A stretch of DNA of 64,000 bases from Streptomyces panaciradicis (lineage in GTDB: Bacteria; Actinomycetota; Actinomycetes; Streptomycetales; Streptomycetaceae): positions 62,001 through 126,000 of the forward strand of contig NZ_JAMGBF010000005.1 of the NCBI RefSeq assembly GCF_023516615.1. The letters run 5' to 3'. The position numbers and the translations under genes are program-made. Within the stretch, counting starts at the first letter, position 1. Each line of letters begins with the position of its first letter. The notes beneath the pieces are model-generated. The model made no database searches and was not told the origin of the DNA. It worked only from the letters and a program-made list of their open reading frames with translations. Positions 60,901 through 64,000 of the stretch are shown here, in pieces.

Positions 60901-62385
60901 ATGAAGCCGATCACGAAGAGACTCGCGCTGACCGCCGCCGCCTGCGGTGCCGTCCTCGGCGCGCTCACCCCGCTCCCGGCGTCCGCGGCCGGCGGCCCGC
61001 CCGAGACGCTGAAGTGGACCAAGTGCGAGGGCAGCGGCCTGGATCCACGCCAGTCGTGCACGACGGTGTCCGTGCCGATGGACTACGCCGACCCGAACGG
61101 CCCGAGGATCGAGGTCGCCGTATCCCGGGTCCCCGCCCTGGATCCGGCCCGGCGGCGCGGCGCGTTGCTGATGATCCCCGGCGGACCCGGCGGTTCGGGC
61201 CTCGACGACCCCTCGCAAAAGGGGCGCAGGCTGCCCGAGGCCGTACGGGACCGCTACGACCTGATCGGGATCGCCCCGCGCGGCAACGCCCCCTCCACGG
61301 CGGTGGACTGCGGCTGGGAGCACGCCGACCTCGGGGCCACCACACTGCGGCCCTGGCCCGCCGCGGACGGGTCGGTCGCGGGCAACCTGGCGGCCGCCCG
61401 GCGCATGTCGGCCGCCTGCGCCCGCAACGGCGGCGAGCTGGTGCGGCACATCAGCACCCGGAACAACGCCCGTGACATCGACCGCGTCCGGGCCGCGCTG
61501 GGCGAACGCAGGCTGTCGCTGTGGGGCGAGTCGTACGGCACGTACGTCGGCGCCGCCTACAGCACGATGTTCCCGGCGCGCACCGACCGCGTGGTCCTGG
61601 ACAGCAATCTGAATCCGGACCCGGTGCTGGCCGAGCGCGCCTTCCTCGCCGGGTTCGAGACCGGTGTCGAGGACGTCTTCCCCGAGTTCGCCGCCTGGGC
61701 CGCGCAGCCCGGCAATCCGGACCGCCTCGCCCGCACCGCCGCCGAGGTGCGGCCGCTCTTCCTGCGCCTGGCCGGCCGCCTGGACCGCGAACCGATCCCC
61801 TGGCCGGGCGCCAACCCGCCGGTCCTGGACGGCAATGTGCTACGCCAGACGATGATGGGCGACTTCTACGACCCCGACGACTGGCCCGATCTGGCGAAGC
61901 TGATCCTGGCCGCGCGGCAGGGCGCCGTGCCGCCCGCGCCGTCGTCCCCGCCGGAGGAGGTCCTGCGCAACGTGTACTCGGTGGCCGGCGCCACCATCTG
62001 CAACGACGTGGCCTGGCCCCGGAAGGCGTCCGCCTATCAGAAGGCGGTGGACGCCGGCCGTGCCGCGTACCCGCTGACCGCAGGGATGCCCCGCAACGCG
62101 ATGCTGTGCGCCGCCTGGCCGTACCGCCCGCGGGAGGCGCCGGTGCGCGTCACGGACCGGGGGCCGGCCGACATCCTGATGATCCAGAACGAGCGGGACA
62201 TGGCCACCCCTCTCAGCGGCGCCCGCGAGCTGCGCGCCGCCCTCGGCCACCGTGCCGTGATGGTCGTCAACGACTCCACCGGACACGACGCCTACCTGGC
62301 CAACGGCACCGCGTGCGGCGACGCGACGGTGTCCCGCTTCCTGGCCACGGGCGAGCGGCCCCGCGCGGACGTCACCTGTCAGTGA
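60901..62385 (+). CDS. Secreted tripeptidyl-aminopeptidase-like serine hydrolase
   Basis: 494 aa. Signal peptide MKPITKRLALTAAACGAVLG with ALTPLPASAAGG (cleavage after ASA). Alpha/beta-hydrolase with oxyanion strand LLMIPGGPGGSG, GIAPRGN, and nucleophile Ser211 in LWGESYGTYVG; the C-terminal TAP-like domain has IQNERDMATPLSGARELRAA (Asp) and VNDSTGHDAYLANGTACGDA (His). Extracellular peptidase that removes N-terminal peptides, by homology to Streptomyces tripeptidyl aminopeptidases. ATG at 60901. The stop overlaps that of the convergent gene by 7 bases. Confidence 0.9.
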   Translation: MKPITKRLALTAAACGAVLGALTPLPASAAGGPPETLKWTKCEGSGLDPRQSCTTVSVPMDYADPNGPRIEVAVSRVPALDPARRRGALLMIPGGPGGSGLDDPSQKGRRLPEAVRDRYDLIGIAPRGNAPSTAVDCGWEHADLGATTLRPWPAADGSVAGNLAAARRMSAACARNGGELVRHISTRNNARDIDRVRAALGERRLSLWGESYGTYVGAAYSTMFPARTDRVVLDSNLNPDPVLAERAFLAGFETGVEDVFPEFAAWAAQPGNPDRLARTAAEVRPLFLRLAGRLDREPIPWPGANPPVLDGNVLRQTMMGDFYDPDDWPDLAKLILAARQGAVPPAPSSPPEEVLRNVYSVAGATICNDVAWPRKASAYQKAVDAGRAAYPLTAGMPRNAMLCAAWPYRPREAPVRVTDRGPADILMIQNERDMATPLSGARELRAALGHRAVMVVNDSTGHDAYLANGTACGDATVSRFLATGERPRADVTCQ

Positions 62386-63479
62386 GCGCGGCCGGCGTAC
62401 CGCCGGGCCAGCGCGTGGAACGCCTCCTTCGGCTCCCAGTGCCAGTCGGAACGGGGTTCGTCGGGGCGGTCCTTGATGGTCTTGGTGATGCTGTAGCTCG
62501 CCATGTCGAGGTCCTTGCGCGGGTCGTCGGCGCGGTGCGGGGCGTCCGGGGTGACGAACTCGAAGGCCATCGCCGCGTACAGGCCCATCGCCTCGAAGAC
62601 GCCCAACAGGTCGGTCACATAGGCGGCTTGGGTGTGTTCGCTGCGCACGAGCCGGCCCTTGATCTCGCCCTTGTCGTAGTCGACGACGTCCCAGCCCATG
62701 CCGCCCGCCTGCGGCGCGCCCTCGTACGTGCAGCACCCGAACTCGGTGACGGCCAGGGGCTTGCCCCAGCGCAGGTAGCGCCGCAACTCCCGGACGTAGT
62801 CGGCGCGGTGGGGGAAGCACGAGTAGTAGTCGATGCCGACGACGTCGAAGAGGCGCCAGTCGACCCGGTCGTCCTGGGCGGCGGCGTAGCTCAGCCGGCC
62901 GTGGAAGACGGACCGGCCGAGGGCCGCCGCCTTCGCGGTGAAGCGGTCGAGGCGGCGCTGCATCCGCACGGGGTCGACGTCGCCCTTGAGCAGGTTCTCG
63001 ACCCGCTCCAGGACCGTCGCGCCGGGCACGATCCCGGGCACGAACAGCCAGAACTCGCAGCCCACGCTGAAGTCGACGCTCGCACCCTGCCGCCGCAGCC
63101 GCTCCGCGAACCGGCCGCACTCGGCGAGGTGCTCCAGGATGTCCCGCTCGGGGGCGTCCGCGAGCGTCGGCTGCAGCCACACGTGCAGTCCGCGTTCGGC
63201 GGCCTCGGCGGCGGTGGCGGTGAGGCGTTCGACGCCGTCGCCGGTGACGTCGACGGTGTCGGCGTGCAGGTCGTCGCGGACGGCGCGGATGTCCCGGCGC
63301 ATCCGGGCGGCGCTCCACGCGGTGCCGGGCGTATCGCCCTCGCCGACGGTGTAGACGACGCCCCGGTGGCGCAGCCCGTGGCGTTCTCCGGCCGCGGCAG
63401 GGCGGCTCGCGGCGGCGACCGAGACGGCCGCCGCCCCCGCCAGGAACCGCGCCCGGCTGATCCCCTTCGTCTTCTCCAT
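62379..63479 (-). CDS. Secreted TIM-barrel protein, GH-A-like ('abortive infection' label in databases)
   Basis: 366 aa. The N-terminus MEKTKGISRARFLAGAAAVS followed by VAAASRPAAAG is a signal peptide resembling a degenerate twin-arginine one. The mature part reads like a (beta/alpha)8 barrel with one Glu at a beta-strand end (SVGCEFWLFVPG) and a second in LAVTEFGCCTYEGA, the spacing expected of the acid/base and nucleophile of clan GH-A glycosidases. GIDYYSCFPHRADYVRELRR lies between. Relatives are sometimes labelled 'abortive infection protein' without evidence. A secreted glycan hydrolase is the more natural reading. ATG at 63479; overlaps the convergent gene end. Confidence 0.7.
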   Translation of the reverse strand: MEKTKGISRARFLAGAAAVSVAAASRPAAAGERHGLRHRGVVYTVGEGDTPGTAWSAARMRRDIRAVRDDLHADTVDVTGDGVERLTATAAEAAERGLHVWLQPTLADAPERDILEHLAECGRFAERLRRQGASVDFSVGCEFWLFVPGIVPGATVLERVENLLKGDVDPVRMQRRLDRFTAKAAALGRSVFHGRLSYAAAQDDRVDWRLFDVVGIDYYSCFPHRADYVRELRRYLRWGKPLAVTEFGCCTYEGAPQAGGMGWDVVDYDKGEIKGRLVRSEHTQAAYVTDLLGVFEAMGLYAAMAFEFVTPDAPHRADDPRKDLDMASYSITKTIKDRPDEPRSDWHWEPKEAFHALARRYAGRAH

Positions 63480-63542
63480 GCCCCCACTGTGGCGAGGACG
63501 GCCGCGCGCCGCCGTCCGCCGATGGTCCACGGCCGGGCAACC

Positions 63543-64000
63543 ATGGAGGGACGAACGGCGTCGCTCACTGCAGAGATCGTCGACGAGCCCCGAGCGAAGG
63601 AGAGCAAGATCCCAGCCCGACGCACCGTCCTCATGGCCGGAACCGCCACCGTGACCGCGCTCCTGACGAGCGCCCCCGCCCACGCCGCCACCGGACCCCT
63701 CACCGAACTGGAGCGGGAACACGGCGCCCGTCTGGGCGTCTTCGCGCACCACCTGCGCACCCGGCGGACCCTCGCCCACCGCGCCGACGAGCGCTTCCCG
63801 ATCTGTTCGGTGTTCAAGACCCTGGCCGCCGCGGCCGTCCTGCGCGACCTGGACCGGCACGGCGAGGTGCTGTCGCGCCGCATCCACTACACGCGCGACG
63901 ACCTCGTGGACGGCGCCCCCGTCACCGGGACGGACGAGAATCTCGCGCACGGCATGACGATCGCCGAACTGTGCGACGCGGCCGTCCGCTACAGCGACAA
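63543..64000 (+). CDS. Class A beta-lactamase, 5' part (runs off window)
   Basis: The open frame continues past the right edge. Signal region ARRTVLMAGTATVTALLTSA then PAHAATG (twin-arginine RR, AxA cleavage). Mature part: FPICSVFKTLAAAAVLRDL has the SxxK motif (Ser-Val-Phe-Lys), and the window ends in RYSD plus two bases of the next codon, the SDN motif. The only clear in-frame ATG that keeps the whole signal is 63543, but the ribosome-binding site GAAGGAG sits 6 bases before an ATC codon at 63609 (residues IPARRTVLMAG), so the real start may be this near-cognate codon. Exported beta-lactamase. Confidence 0.85.
   Translation, partial: MEGRTASLTAEIVDEPRAKESKIPARRTVLMAGTATVTALLTSAPAHAATGPLTELEREHGARLGVFAHHLRTRRTLAHRADERFPICSVFKTLAAAAVLRDLDRHGEVLSRRIHYTRDDLVDGAPVTGTDENLAHGMTIAELCDAAVRYSD

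Overview
The window is high-G+C actinobacterial DNA, almost certainly from a Streptomyces chromosome. The evidence is the strong GC bias at third codon positions, many GTG starts and ATGA/GTGA stop-start overlaps, a chitinase promoter with DasR-type boxes, a Zur box, and a block running ppdK, dusB, glyS, znuACB-zur, uppS, recO and then a 'SCO2521-SCO2525' cassette. As far as I remember, that order matches the S. coelicolor SCO2494-SCO2525 region.

Region 1 (1-1664) is chromosomal flank: the 5' part of a short-chain dehydrogenase that runs off the left edge, then a small orphan protein. Region 2 (1665-21080) is a complete integrated actinomycete integrative and conjugative element (AICE) of about 19.4 kb. 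It is bounded by a perfect 22-bp direct repeat (attL/attR) and carries paired arm-type repeats just inside each end. Its order is integrase, excisionase, an iteron-like array of eleven 8-bp repeats, replication ATPase, primase-polymerase, C5 DNA methyltransferase, an unknown membrane-anchored cargo protein, a spread protein, TraB/FtsK, a chain of small overlapping transfer genes, a GntR/KorSA-like repressor with palindromic operators, a YdcF-family protein, and a defence island. That island holds a three-gene ABC-3C conflict system (PD-(D/E)xK nuclease/C-terminal component, middle component, Rad50-like ATPase with a CxxC hook) and a lower-GC OLD-family ATPase/TOPRIM nuclease. The element sits in a hairpin, probably a terminator, between the orphan gene and ppdK rather than in a tRNA gene.

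Region 3 (21081-48520) is core chromosome. It holds pyruvate phosphate dikinase; a ROK regulator divergent from two glycoside hydrolases, one of them with a striking nine-copy 11-residue repeat in its middle; a membrane sulfatase; dusB; two DHA2-type MFS exporters with an XRE regulator; a zinc-finger peptide; a serine hydrolase; an aldo-keto reductase/TetR pair with its operator; a GH18 chitinase; glycyl-tRNA synthetase; the Zur-controlled zinc importer plus zur; undecaprenyl-PP synthase; and recO.

Region 4 (48521-57016) holds a DUF1266 protein, a short conserved protein and a six-gene minus-strand cassette: SAM methyltransferase, SCO2524, variant P-loop protein, SCO2522, SCO2521 and a membrane protein. 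Its function is unknown and it is one of the two best candidates for an undescribed system. A GNAT acetyltransferase lies divergently. Region 5 (57064-64000) holds a two-component system divergent from an ABC exporter, a secreted tripeptidyl-aminopeptidase-type hydrolase, a TIM-barrel secreted protein and the start of a class A beta-lactamase cut by the right edge.

I saw no complete tRNA, rRNA, CRISPR array or transposase.
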